From an uncultured Treponema sp. (lineage in GTDB: Bacteria > Spirochaetota > Spirochaetia > Treponematales > Treponemataceae), in NCBI RefSeq assembly GCF_946187725.1, contig NZ_CAMHSK010000020.1, positions 1-45,438 on the forward strand: a stretch of 45,438 nucleotides of DNA, read 5' to 3'. The notes under the pieces were generated by a model that was given only the letters and a program-made list of their open reading frames with translations, ran no database searches and was not told the DNA's origin. Below, piece by piece: positions 24,446 to 33,179 of this stretch (positions are counted from its first letter, which is position 1; each line of letters starts with the position of its first letter). Position numbers and translations under genes: made by a program.

Positions 24446-24931
24446 TTACATGCGCTCGCGGATAGCGACGTTAACTTCAATTTTACCACATTCAGTAATA
24501 AGAGGAACGATAAGTGCCTCTACACTGTTTGCAGAACTGCCGCCCAAAGCAGCAATTTCCATTTTTTCACCGGCGAAAAGAGCAGGCGGCGTAAGGTCGA
24601 ACTTGAATCCAAGTTCATGCAACTTTGTAACAGCCTGTGCCGTGATAAGATTTGCAAGCTCACTGATTGTAGCTTTTGCAAGATCGTCAAATTTGGTGAG
24701 TGTTTCACCGTTCATTGCAGAAGCAATATTCAAGGCAGTCTCAAAAGTCATATCGAAAAGAACACGACCTTCAACATCGCCAGCCAGACCGACAAGGGCA
24801 GCAACGCCCATTACAGGCATAGCCGTTGATTTGAGATACAAATCACCGCGTGTAACGGTTGCGCCACCAAGCACTTCTTTCAAAATCTGATATGAAGTTT
24901 CTACAAATGGGTTAATGTACTCTACTCTCAT
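24446..24931 (-). CDS. cheX: CheX CheY-phosphatase
   Basis: A 161-residue cytosolic phosphatase that dephosphorylates CheY-P; spirochaetes use CheX in place of CheZ. The catalytic E-x2-N motif is E91LAN94 (ISELANLITAQA), and PALFAGEKMEI follows as in the CheC/CheX fold. Length is normal. SD AGGAG precedes ATG; it is 27 bp from cheY and 44 bp from the CheW–CheR gene. Confidence 0.93.
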   Translation of the reverse strand: MRVEYINPFVETSYQILKEVLGGATVTRGDLYLKSTAMPVMGVAALVGLAGDVEGRVLFDMTFETALNIASAMNGETLTKFDDLAKATISELANLITAQAVTKLHELGFKFDLTPPALFAGEKMEIAALGGSSANSVEALIVPLITECGKIEVNVAIRERM

Positions 24932-24975
24932 GAGTTTTTACTCCTGTTAATTATATATTATTTTAGACTTTTTTG

Positions 24976-26391
24976 CTACTTTTTGCCGAAAATAGTTACT
25001 GTTCCAACAGTCTTTGCAGACCAGTTTGGATTTTCTTCCAGAGATTCATTCTGCCCCAAGAACACGATTCCGTTTCCTTTGAGTTTTTCAGAGAAATCAG
25101 CAACAATTGTCTGCTGACTTGACTCCGGCAAGAATGACAGTACATCCCTTGCGAAGATTATATCACATGAAGGCAAATTGTTGGTGTTCGCACAATCATG
25201 ATATTCGAACATAATGCTGTCGCGGATTTCCTGAGTGAAAGTAAAATCCCCGTTAGCTTTTTTCGTAATATATGGTGCATACCAGTCATTTGCGACTTCA
25301 CCTGGAACAGCAAGAAGAGGTGCGTTAGAAATACTGAGCAAATCAACCTCATGTGCATAGATTCTGATTTTTGACTCAGGATAACGCTTTTTGAGAATAC
25401 AGGCCAAAGAATAGGTTTCTGCACCTTTTCCACAGCCAGGATTCCATACAACAATCTGTTTTGCGGCATTATCAGGCAAAGCCTTGAAAATAGAATCCGC
25501 ATAAGTTTTATCCCACCAGGTTCCACTGAACGGTGAGTAGAATTTTTTGAGGAACAAATCAGCATCTGCTGGATTTTGAAGCTGGGTCTTATTCTTGCCC
25601 CGTTCCTGCTCCCATTCCTTGTAGCGAACCTGCATCCATTTATCATTGAGGGCAGAAGCCGAGAACTTTCGCATTGAGGCAAGAGAATCAACTACAAAAG
25701 AATAGTCAACTTTCTCAACCTTTGGAGCGGCCGGTGCAGCGGCTTTAGCACCCTGCTTTTTTCCAGAAGCAGCTCCTGACGAATTTGCTATCCTGGCAGA
25801 CATTTCCCTTACAACGGCATTTTCTGAAGATTTATTGTCAGCCTTTGAGCCGAAAATCTTTTCGATGTCAAGAAGGATGTACAGGCGGTTGTTAACTTCA
25901 ACAACACCCTGAATATATTTGATATTTATGTCACCAAACAAAGGATGAGGCGGATTGATGCTGGATTTCTGAATTCCAACGACCTTGTCAATCTCATCAA
26001 CGACAACACCGAAAGTAAGCTCGCCGATTGAAACGATGAGCATATTTTCAAGTGCGTCATATTCTCGTTCTGGCATTTCGATATTAAAGAACAAACGCAA
26101 ATCAATAATCGGAATGATTTCACCACGAAGGTTGTAAACACCAAGAACGAAAGGCAGTGCATTTGGAACATAAGTAAAGCGACCTGCTTTTGCGATTTCC
26201 TTTACCTTCATGATGTCGATTGCATAGTCTTTTCCAGCAAGAGAGAATGTGACCATCTTGTAATCGACGACCACCATATTATCCTGCTTGACCGCAGCCG
26301 CAACATCAGAGCCTGCAATATTTACATTTCCAAGACTCTCTTTCAGAACTGAGTTGATAGAAGGTTTTTCTGCTGTATTTTCATTTGACAT
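24976..26391 (-). CDS. cheW: CheW–CheR-like fusion coupling protein
   Basis: A 471-residue fusion. Residues about 43–185 are a CheW domain (YVPNALPFVLGVYNLRGEII). After a linker rich in Ala, Lys and Pro (about 205–228), residues about 235–471 form a CheR-like methyltransferase domain with the SAM-site motif WNPGCGKGAETYSLA (316–330). The CheR helical N-domain is reduced and the NET-FFR motif is missing, so methyltransferase activity is doubtful; in T. denticola the equivalent CheW–CheR-like protein is a structural part of the receptor array. It is 19 bp after cheA with AGGAG, and the main coupling protein of the flagellar system. Confidence 0.93.
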   Translation of the reverse strand: MSNENTAEKPSINSVLKESLGNVNIAGSDVAAAVKQDNMVVVDYKMVTFSLAGKDYAIDIMKVKEIAKAGRFTYVPNALPFVLGVYNLRGEIIPIIDLRLFFNIEMPEREYDALENMLIVSIGELTFGVVVDEIDKVVGIQKSSINPPHPLFGDINIKYIQGVVEVNNRLYILLDIEKIFGSKADNKSSENAVVREMSARIANSSGAASGKKQGAKAAAPAAPKVEKVDYSFVVDSLASMRKFSASALNDKWMQVRYKEWEQERGKNKTQLQNPADADLFLKKFYSPFSGTWWDKTYADSIFKALPDNAAKQIVVWNPGCGKGAETYSLACILKKRYPESKIRIYAHEVDLLSISNAPLLAVPGEVANDWYAPYITKKANGDFTFTQEIRDSIMFEYHDCANTNNLPSCDIIFARDVLSFLPESSQQTIVADFSEKLKGNGIVFLGQNESLEENPNWSAKTVGTVTIFGKK

Positions 26392-26410
26392 TGAATCTTC
26401 TCCTTACTCA

Positions 26411-28798
26411 CTAGTCGCCATAACCCGCATCCTGTCGGGCTTCGATTTCCTGTCGGACTCCCAATTCAAGCAGCTGGCTCACATCAATAATGAGCGATAC
26501 AGAGCCGTCACCCAAAATTGAAGCACCTGAAATTCCAGGAGACTGGGTGAACTGATCGCGGAGCGGTTTAATGACGACATCTTCTTCACCGATAAGATTA
26601 TCAACCATAACACCGATTTTCTTATCCTGAGAACCGACAATAACAACAAAGCAATATTCGCCGTCTTCATTTGTACGAATGTTGAACAGGCGGCTCAAAC
26701 GAAGCACGCTGATGACCTCATTGCGGACATTAAGTACTTCGTGATTGTCGATTGTGTTAATTTCAGATTTTTTAACCCGAACACTTTCAATAACGGAAGC
26801 GATTGGAATTGAGTAAACTTCGCGTCCTACACGAACAAGAAGACCCTGGATAATTGCAAGTGTGAGCGGCAAACGGATTGAGAACTTAGAGCCCTTTCCG
26901 TGTTCGCTCGTAACCTGAATTGTACCGTTGAGCTTTTCAATCATCGTTTTGACAACATCAAGACCAACGCCTCGTCCTGAAACATTCGTTATTTTTTCTG
27001 CAGTTGAGAATCCAGGAAGGAAGATAAGCTGTGCTGCTTCCTGATCAGTAAGAACTTTGCTCGGATGAATGAGCCCCTTACTGATAGCCTTTGCCTTAAC
27101 CTTCTCAACATTAATACCGCCACCGTCATCAACAACATCAATTACAATGCTGTTTCCTTCGTTTGCAGCTTTGAGAAGAACAGTACCGGTTTCATCTTTG
27201 CCTGCATTTTTGCGTTCTTCCGGACCTTCAATTCCGTGGTCAACAGAATTTCGGACACAGTGCATGATTGGATCCATGAGATCGTCAACGACTGTTTTAT
27301 CAAGTTCGGTATCTTCACCTTCAAGAATCAAATTAACTTTTTTGCCCAAATCTTTCTGCAAATCACGGACAACACGAGGGAAGCGGTCGAAAACCTGACT
27401 GATTGGAACCATTCGGATTTTCATTACGCCTTCCTGCAGTTCGCCTGTAATACGGCCAAGATTCTGCGTAGAAGAGTGGAATTTTGAGTTCAAATCCTTG
27501 AAACGGTTTTCAAATGCATCAAAGAAATTAGCAATATCACCGAAATCACTTGTAATATTGGCCTTGATGTCTTTGACAGCAACACCATTTTGGATTTCTT
27601 CAAGATACTGAGGAAGCTGCTCGAACATTCGGCGAACCTTCTCTTTATAAGAAGAATCAAGCGCCTGGAACTGGATGAGCATATCCGCGAACTGCTGCTG
27701 ACTCTGGTTGAATGAAGCCTTTGTGATGACGGTTTCTGAAACAAGATTCAACAGGTTGTCGATTCGTTTTGAATCTACGCGGAGAATTGTACTCTGCTGT
27801 GCGTGACCAGTTGCCGGTGCAGCCTTTGCGGCAGGTTTTGGAGCTTCTTTTTTGGGAGCTTCAGCCGCCGGTGCTTCTGCTGCTTGTGGTGCCGGAGCCG
27901 CTGCTGTCTGAACAGGCTCTGGAGCAGGAGCGGCAACTGGTTCCGGTTGAGGAGCAGCAGGAACTTCTGATGCTGAAAGAGACTCTCTTGCAACAGCATT
28001 CTCAAGATTTTTAGCATCAACGCTCAGCGTTACATCGTCAAGGAAAGCCGTATCTTCAAGCTGTTCGGCTGTATTTGACGACGCGACGAAATATGTTACA
28101 TCTTTGTGGAATTCATCTTCGTAAAGAGCATCAAAATCAGGAATCGTTTTAAGAACCGTACCGCATGCCTTGAGGGCAGCAAAAACCTGAATTCCGCCAA
28201 CAGAATTCATAGGATTGCTTTCATCGAAAGTGACGGTAACAGACCACAACTGCTGACCTGCTTCGCATCCTTGTTTGAGTTCTGCAAGTTCATATTCAGA
28301 AAGTGCAACTGCAGGTGCGCTTTCTGCCGCAGCAGGAGCCGCCTTTGGAGCAGGACTTGCCGCAGGTGCAGGAGCTGCCGCAGCCTTTGGAGCCGCGCCG
28401 CCACCAGCAATCATGCCCTTAATTTTTTCGGTAATTTCATCTACGCTTTCACCATAAACAGCACCGTTCTTTCGTTCTTCAAGCATGGCTTTTATAACAT
28501 CGAGGGCTGTCAAAAGCGTATCAACGATATCTTCTGTAACCTTAATTTTGTCGGAACGAACTTCATCAAGAAGGTCTTCCATGGTGTGTGCAAAGTGCGC
28601 AATCTCCGAAAATTCAACGGTCGCCGAATTTCCTTTGAGGGTATGTGCCGCACGGAAGATTTCATCGATAGCGTCATGATTATTAGGGTCGTTCTCGATA
28701 GCAAGAATATTGCTTTCGAGATTATCGACCATCATTTCAGATTCTGAGAAGTAGTCTTTTAACAATTCTTCATTGGTTGCGTCAAGATAATCACTCAT
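26411..28798 (-). CDS. cheA: CheA histidine kinase of the motility chemotaxis operon
   Basis: A 795-residue kinase. HPt with phospho-acceptor H52 (AAHTLKGNSATVEF), then a P2-like region flanked by two Ala/Pro/Glu-rich linkers (about 140–170 and 285–330), dimerisation helices, the ATPase domain with N-box HCVRNSVDHG, G1 DDGGG and G2 GRGVGLD, and a C-terminal CheW-like domain. Unlike the kinase at 4877 it has no receiver; its targets are CheY and probably no CheB here. First gene of the operon. Its ATG lies 7 nt after a -10 box with no Shine-Dalgarno, so translation of this abundant core kinase may start on a leaderless mRNA. Confidence 0.95.
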   Translation of the reverse strand: MSDYLDATNEELLKDYFSESEMMVDNLESNILAIENDPNNHDAIDEIFRAAHTLKGNSATVEFSEIAHFAHTMEDLLDEVRSDKIKVTEDIVDTLLTALDVIKAMLEERKNGAVYGESVDEITEKIKGMIAGGGAAPKAAAAPAPAASPAPKAAPAAAESAPAVALSEYELAELKQGCEAGQQLWSVTVTFDESNPMNSVGGIQVFAALKACGTVLKTIPDFDALYEDEFHKDVTYFVASSNTAEQLEDTAFLDDVTLSVDAKNLENAVARESLSASEVPAAPQPEPVAAPAPEPVQTAAAPAPQAAEAPAAEAPKKEAPKPAAKAAPATGHAQQSTILRVDSKRIDNLLNLVSETVITKASFNQSQQQFADMLIQFQALDSSYKEKVRRMFEQLPQYLEEIQNGVAVKDIKANITSDFGDIANFFDAFENRFKDLNSKFHSSTQNLGRITGELQEGVMKIRMVPISQVFDRFPRVVRDLQKDLGKKVNLILEGEDTELDKTVVDDLMDPIMHCVRNSVDHGIEGPEERKNAGKDETGTVLLKAANEGNSIVIDVVDDGGGINVEKVKAKAISKGLIHPSKVLTDQEAAQLIFLPGFSTAEKITNVSGRGVGLDVVKTMIEKLNGTIQVTSEHGKGSKFSIRLPLTLAIIQGLLVRVGREVYSIPIASVIESVRVKKSEINTIDNHEVLNVRNEVISVLRLSRLFNIRTNEDGEYCFVVIVGSQDKKIGVMVDNLIGEEDVVIKPLRDQFTQSPGISGASILGDGSVSLIIDVSQLLELGVRQEIEARQDAGYGD

Positions 28799-28805
28799 AT
28801 AATCT

Positions 28806-28833
28806 ATTTTATCATCAAGATGTCCAAAGTCAA
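28806..28833 (-). promoter_or_regulatory. Promoter of the cheA–cheW/R–cheX–cheY operon
   Basis: TTGACT (28828–28833), 16-bp spacer, TAAAAT (28806–28811). The predicted transcription start coincides with the ATG at 28798. The -35 abuts the purN terminator-like palindrome. Confidence 0.7.
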
Positions 28834-28858
28834 GAAAAAAAGATTATTTTAAAATAAT
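28834..28858 (-). terminator. AT-rich palindrome plus T-run after purN
   Basis: The 16-bp perfect palindrome ATTATTTTAAAATAAT (28843–28858) is followed on the minus strand by CTTTTTTT. It lies about 17 nt after the purN stop. AT-only stem, so moderate confidence; it could also be an operator beside the cheA promoter. Confidence 0.45.
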
Positions 28859-28875
28859 TTTCCGACCGCATTTTC

Positions 28876-29496
28876 CTATGATTGAGTGGCTAAAAGGCAA
28901 ACTCCTTCAATCATCGCCTTATGCTCTTCGGGCGCAATTCTTGCATAAAGGGTATCCGGAGTGTCACCGGGCAAAACGGGAACTTTTTTCTGAACAAGAA
29001 TCTTTCCTGTATCGCATCCGGAATCGACAAGATGAACCGTGCATCCGCTTTCTTTTTCTCCGGCGGCAATAACTGCTTCATGGACATTGTGCCCCCACAT
29101 CCCTACTCCGCCGAATTTTGGCAAAAGTGCAGGATGAAGATTGATGATTTTGCCCGAATATTCAGTGATGATTTTTCCACCGAGAACCGAAAGATAACCG
29201 GCAAGCACAATTGCTTCTATATTGTGCTCCTTACACAGTTCAAGGATTGCGTCACTGATTGCGATTCGTTTTTCATCACGGGTCGCCTGCTCAGCCTTTT
29301 CCTTTCCCAGAACAGAAAACGGACTTCGTATTTCAGCAGGAATTCCCGCATTTTTCGCGCGTTCGAGCGCATAGGCATTTTTTGTATTCGAGACGACAAG
29401 AGCAATCTCATATGGGCAGTCAGCATGAGCCTTTTCATAGTCAATCAAAGCCTGGAGATTCGTTCCACCGCCACTAACCAAAACTGCAATTTTCAT
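28876..29496 (-). CDS. purN: Phosphoribosylglycinamide formyltransferase
   Basis: A 206-residue enzyme that formylates GAR using 10-formyltetrahydrofolate in step 3 of purine synthesis. VSGGGTNLQALID binds the phosphoribosyl group; catalytic N119 and H121 (NLHPALLPKF) and D162 (CDTG) are present. SD GAGGTG precedes the ATG, which directly abuts the stop of the upstream cyclase gene (TAAATG). Last gene of a purM–cyclase–purN unit. Confidence 0.94.
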   Translation of the reverse strand: MKIAVLVSGGGTNLQALIDYEKAHADCPYEIALVVSNTKNAYALERAKNAGIPAEIRSPFSVLGKEKAEQATRDEKRIAISDAILELCKEHNIEAIVLAGYLSVLGGKIITEYSGKIINLHPALLPKFGGVGMWGHNVHEAVIAAGEKESGCTVHLVDSGCDTGKILVQKKVPVLPGDTPDTLYARIAPEEHKAMIEGVCLLATQS

Positions 29497-31746
29497 TTAT
29501 TTCACCTCGCTAAGAAATTTTATAAAATATCTGGCGACCTTATCATTTGGCCGGCCTTCAGAAAGTTTTTCAAATACCGCAAGTGCCTTTTCAGATTCAC
29601 CTTTTTCAAGCAAAGCCACGGCCTGATTCCAGAAATTTGCGTAGTTCCACAATTTGTCATCGTCATCATCGCGGCTTCCAAGAATTTCATATAAATCGCT
29701 CGTTTCTTCAGGTTTTACGAATTTCAAAGGAATAGAACGAAGAATGTAAAAATCACGGATATAATCTGAAGCACTTCCGTTTACAAAGATTCCAGACGCA
29801 TCACATTGAGAACCTGCCTTTTTAACTCTGAACGCATACTTCCATGAATCATCAAGAATTCTGAAAGATTTTCCTGCAGAAGAACCGATGCAGCCCGCAG
29901 AAATCTCAGCGGAATAAATTCCGACCCGGCTTAAAATCTTCTTTTCATTGTGATTTAAAATGAAAAACGCCGTATACAAATCATCACTCATTCCATCCGG
30001 TTTTGGAGAAGCAGAATAAAGTGAAATTTCCTGATTAAGCGCAAGGTCAATCTTTTTGATTTCAAAAGCAGTTTTTACGGCCTTGATGCAATGGTCTTCA
30101 AGCGGAACTGGCGAGCCGAAAATCGAAAGAATTCGGTCGTTTCGATAAGATTCAACAATTCCGCCGCCTTCAAGTATAAGCAGGGTGATTTTATCAAAAT
30201 AATGATTCAAAAAAGCGCAAAGTTGATTTTCATTAAAAAGTTTCTTTATATCACGAAAACCGGCAATCGAAAGCGCAAGGATCGTAGCATCTGATTTGTG
30301 ACCGTCGAGTGCAAAATCAGCAGGAGCTGAAATGATTTTTTTGAGGGAAGATTCCGAAATTCCCTGCTGAAAATGTGCGGCAAAAAAGTTTCTGTCCGAA
30401 GCATTCTTTTTGCGACACTTAATGTTCAAAATCAGAGAAAGAAGCACAAGCGATGAAAGCGGAACTGCAAGCCCTGCAAAAATACGGAAATAAAGGAACA
30501 GAAATACAAAAGCCGATACCGATAAAAGCAGCAATATAATAGAAAGAAACAGCATTATAAGGTTCCGTTTGATTCTATACGCAACAAGCACAAAAATCAG
30601 ACAAAGAACAAGAGCCACCGCGAAAGAGAAAAACGGATGCAACAAATCAACAAAATCCGCGCTGAAAATCATGTTCGCAATCACATACGGCACAAGATTT
30701 TCCGGGAAATGCTTTTCTGACGGCGAAGGAATAAAATCAGTTTTTAGACCATAATCGGCTACAAGCAGACAGAACGAACCGGCAAGCTGCTCCCGAAGTT
30801 TAGCACGCCGCGTTTCAAGCTCCGAAAAAAGATTCCGGCACAGACCAAAAGAATCCTTTATGAACGACGATTCTTCTTCATCAGCCGCCGCCTCAAGCAA
30901 AATCCTTTCCTGCTTTCCAGACAAGTAATCCGCCATGAGGACATAAAATTTATTTTTAAGGGAAATTGATTTTCCAAAATCATCCTGACATTCAAGGGCT
31001 TCATCAAAAAGAGGGAGCGGATTTTCTGAATTCAACTCACCGAACAGGCCACGCTGAGAAATTATCTCAAGGCAGGAACGGAAATTCATTTCAAGTTCTG
31101 AAAAATCGTAAAGTTCATCAGCCTGAATCGACTTAAACTCGTGCCATGATTTTTTCGGAAACTTCAAGACAACAGAACCGTCTTCTGCACGCGGAATTTC
31201 AATTTTTCCAAGATTTATTGACGAATTCGTAATCTGAATTTCTGGAAGCTTCAGGCTTTGCAGGACACGGAAAAAAGTCAAATCAGCGTAATATCCATCA
31301 TTTTTTTTATAAACAAGATGCCGCCGCTGTTTTGAAAGATACGGATTATATTCGGCCGGACTTTTTGTATCACTAAAATCTTTTAGAAAACGCTCCTTTA
31401 TATTGAAGAAAAAACTTGTTTTTTGAGATTTTACATTGTTTTTTTCAACCAAAGAATCGATATTCTCAAAGTCTTTTTCAAAATCAGATTCACGGCTTAC
31501 ACCACTAGCCCCAAATTCACGCACAATGCGTTCAGCTTTTTCAACTGACAAAAAATCAATAAACGGAGAGTCTTTTGAAGGGGCTTCAAGTTTGACATTC
31601 ACAAGAACAAGCGGAACCGAAGGCTCGCGCTCCGGAAGAAAATTCTGCATGAACAGTGAAAGTTTAGAATCAGCAGAAGAAAACAAAAAGAGTGAAGAAA
31701 GTCCCAAAGAAAGGATAAATGCGAATGCAAAGAAACTTTTTTTCAT
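29497..31746 (-). CDS. CHASE2-like membrane protein with degenerate class III cyclase domain
   Basis: A 749-residue membrane protein: signal/TM at 4–24, a large extracytoplasmic region (about 25–365) resembling CHASE2, three TM helices (about 371–391, 396–421, 422–442), a cyclase-homology domain (about 470–705) and a short TPR-like tail. The first catalytic Asp is Ser493 (ALSIAGF; active enzymes have FSDIRGF), the substrate Lys is Ser533 (VESYRND), while the second metal ligand D537 is kept. Cyclase activity is therefore doubtful, and it may be a sensor or regulatory pseudo-enzyme. It lies between purM and purN with purN directly coupled. No Shine-Dalgarno is visible. Confidence 0.8.
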   Translation of the reverse strand: MKKSFFAFAFILSLGLSSLFLFSSADSKLSLFMQNFLPEREPSVPLVLVNVKLEAPSKDSPFIDFLSVEKAERIVREFGASGVSRESDFEKDFENIDSLVEKNNVKSQKTSFFFNIKERFLKDFSDTKSPAEYNPYLSKQRRHLVYKKNDGYYADLTFFRVLQSLKLPEIQITNSSINLGKIEIPRAEDGSVVLKFPKKSWHEFKSIQADELYDFSELEMNFRSCLEIISQRGLFGELNSENPLPLFDEALECQDDFGKSISLKNKFYVLMADYLSGKQERILLEAAADEEESSFIKDSFGLCRNLFSELETRRAKLREQLAGSFCLLVADYGLKTDFIPSPSEKHFPENLVPYVIANMIFSADFVDLLHPFFSFAVALVLCLIFVLVAYRIKRNLIMLFLSIILLLLSVSAFVFLFLYFRIFAGLAVPLSSLVLLSLILNIKCRKKNASDRNFFAAHFQQGISESSLKKIISAPADFALDGHKSDATILALSIAGFRDIKKLFNENQLCAFLNHYFDKITLLILEGGGIVESYRNDRILSIFGSPVPLEDHCIKAVKTAFEIKKIDLALNQEISLYSASPKPDGMSDDLYTAFFILNHNEKKILSRVGIYSAEISAGCIGSSAGKSFRILDDSWKYAFRVKKAGSQCDASGIFVNGSASDYIRDFYILRSIPLKFVKPEETSDLYEILGSRDDDDDKLWNYANFWNQAVALLEKGESEKALAVFEKLSEGRPNDKVARYFIKFLSEVK

Positions 31747-31827
31747 TGTTAAAGATTAGCGGAAGGAAATCAAGCAATGAGCGGCAAGCGATTAAGAAAT
31801 GCCGCCACCCATTGCAAATCATTTATT

Positions 31828-32925
31828 TTAGATTAATTTTGTTGCTTCGTGGCTGCCTTTGAGGTCTTCACCAAGGTCTTTTTCACTAGCCTCGACATGA
31901 CCGATTTTGTAGGCTTTGAGAGGAACAGCGCCTGCCTTTTTGTACGGCTCTGTCTCAAAACCTGCGGCCTTTTCATTGAAGCGTGCAATGATTGCATCAG
32001 CTTCACTTGCCTTTACAGCGAGGATAAAGCCGATTCCCATGTTGAATGTGCCCCAAACGCCCTCTGAATCAGCACCACGGCGGATAAGCTCATCAAAAAT
32101 CGCTGGCTTTGGCCATGAATCCTTTTTGATGACAGAAACAAGATTTTTGCCCTTTGCGTACATGCGTGGAACATTCTCGTAGAAACCGCCGCCTGTGATG
32201 TGAACCATGCCGTGAATTGCAGGTCCGAATGCGCCAAGAACATCCATTACAGGACGAACATAAATGCGGGTCGGTGTGAGAAGAACTTCACCGATTGTTT
32301 TGCCAGTATCACCGAAAGGCGCGTTAAAATCAGTAACAAGTTTGCGGACGAGAGAATATCCGTTTGAATGACAGCCGGTTGATGAAAGACCGATGAGCAC
32401 ATCGCCAGCTTCAATTTTTGTACCGGTAATCATTTCTTCTTTTTCACCAACGCCAACGCCAAATCCTGCGAGGTCATATTTGCCTTCATCGTAGAAACCT
32501 GGCATTTCAGCAGTTTCGCCGCCAAGCAAAGCACAGCCTGTATCAACACAACCATCGGCAATGCCTTTGACAAGCTCACCAGCAACTTTTGCGTCCAATT
32601 TGCCACATGCTACATAATCAAGGAAGAAAGAAGTCTGAACGCCAGAGCAAAGAATGTCGTTTACACTCATGGCAACGCAGTCAATGCCAACTGTGTCATA
32701 TTTTTTGAGCTGGAAAGCGATTTCGAGTTTTGTACCAACGCCATCGGTTCCTGAAACCATGACTGGATTTTTTAAACCTTTTGGAATCTCGAACATTCCG
32801 TTAAAACTTCCCAAATCAGTAAGAAGCCCAGGAATGCGGGTGCGTTTTGCATGAACTTTGTATTCGTTGACAGCATTGTAGCCTTCTTCAACATCAACAC
32901 CTGAATCTTTGTAATTAACAGCCAT
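31828..32925 (-). CDS. purM: Phosphoribosylformylglycinamidine cyclo-ligase (AIR synthetase)
   Basis: A 365-residue enzyme closing the imidazole ring using ATP in purine synthesis. SGTDGVGTKLEIA (nucleotide-binding turn), MSVNDILCSG, LLGGETAEMPGFY and LSSTGCHSNGYSLVRK are signature PurM blocks. Length is normal. SD GGAG precedes ATG. It probably starts a purM–cyclase–purN transcript (81 bp to the next gene). Confidence 0.95.
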   Translation of the reverse strand: MAVNYKDSGVDVEEGYNAVNEYKVHAKRTRIPGLLTDLGSFNGMFEIPKGLKNPVMVSGTDGVGTKLEIAFQLKKYDTVGIDCVAMSVNDILCSGVQTSFFLDYVACGKLDAKVAGELVKGIADGCVDTGCALLGGETAEMPGFYDEGKYDLAGFGVGVGEKEEMITGTKIEAGDVLIGLSSTGCHSNGYSLVRKLVTDFNAPFGDTGKTIGEVLLTPTRIYVRPVMDVLGAFGPAIHGMVHITGGGFYENVPRMYAKGKNLVSVIKKDSWPKPAIFDELIRRGADSEGVWGTFNMGIGFILAVKASEADAIIARFNEKAAGFETEPYKKAGAVPLKAYKIGHVEASEKDLGEDLKGSHEATKLI

Positions 32926-32982
32926 TTTTTAACTCCAAAAGGAAAGTGTCTTTGCCAGTTCATCCCGGCAAATCGTGAAATT

Positions 32983-33011
32983 ATTATAATGATTTTAAGG
33001 TTTGTAAGCAA
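32983..33011 (-). promoter_or_regulatory. Promoter of purM
   Basis: TTGCTT (33006–33011), 17-bp spacer, TATAAT (32983–32988), then a leader of about 50 nt with GGAG before ATG. No riboswitch fold recognised. Confidence 0.5.
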
Positions 33012-33054
33012 TTAGAGACGAATTAGAATTTTTATGGCGCGACTCAACTGTCAA

Positions 33055-33133
33055 CGGGCTATCCGTGGTTCCGCTATCGCTACATTCCTCACCCTGTTCG
33101 GAACGCTTCGCGCCACTACTATCCCGCGCGGGC
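33055..33133. repeat. GC-rich hairpin repeat, copy E (intergenic)
   Basis: Plus strand shares CGGGCTATCCG, TTCCGCT, CGCT-CATT and CTACTATCCC with the minus strand of copy A, and ends in the palindrome CCCGCGCGGG (33123–33132). It lies between the divergent purM and VWA genes and codes for nothing. Confidence 0.75.
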
Positions 33134-33142
33134 ATTTTCTCT

Positions 33143-33171
33143 TTGTTTTTTGCTCAATCATGATTTATAAT
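33143..33171 (+). promoter_or_regulatory. Promoter of the VWA gene
   Basis: TTGTTT (33143–33148), 17-bp spacer, perfect TATAAT (33166–33171), 8 nt, then ATG at 33180. No Shine-Dalgarno; predicts a leaderless mRNA. Confidence 0.6.
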
Positions 33172-33179
33172 ATTCTTCT

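Noticed and set aside
27769..28410. Long open frames on other strands over the Ala/Pro-rich linkers of CheA.
   Set aside because: They come from low-complexity coding DNA and have repetitive Leu/Gln or Ala/Gly content, no ribosome sites and no family resemblance.
24976..28798. The CheW–CheR fusion and CheX-containing operon as a new system.
   Set aside because: This gene order and fusion are already known from treponemes; only the leaderless start was kept as a finding.
31760..31810. An imperfect hairpin (GCGGCA…TGCCGC) between purM and the CHASE2-like gene as a terminator.
   Set aside because: No T-run follows on the coding strand, and the genes look co-transcribed.
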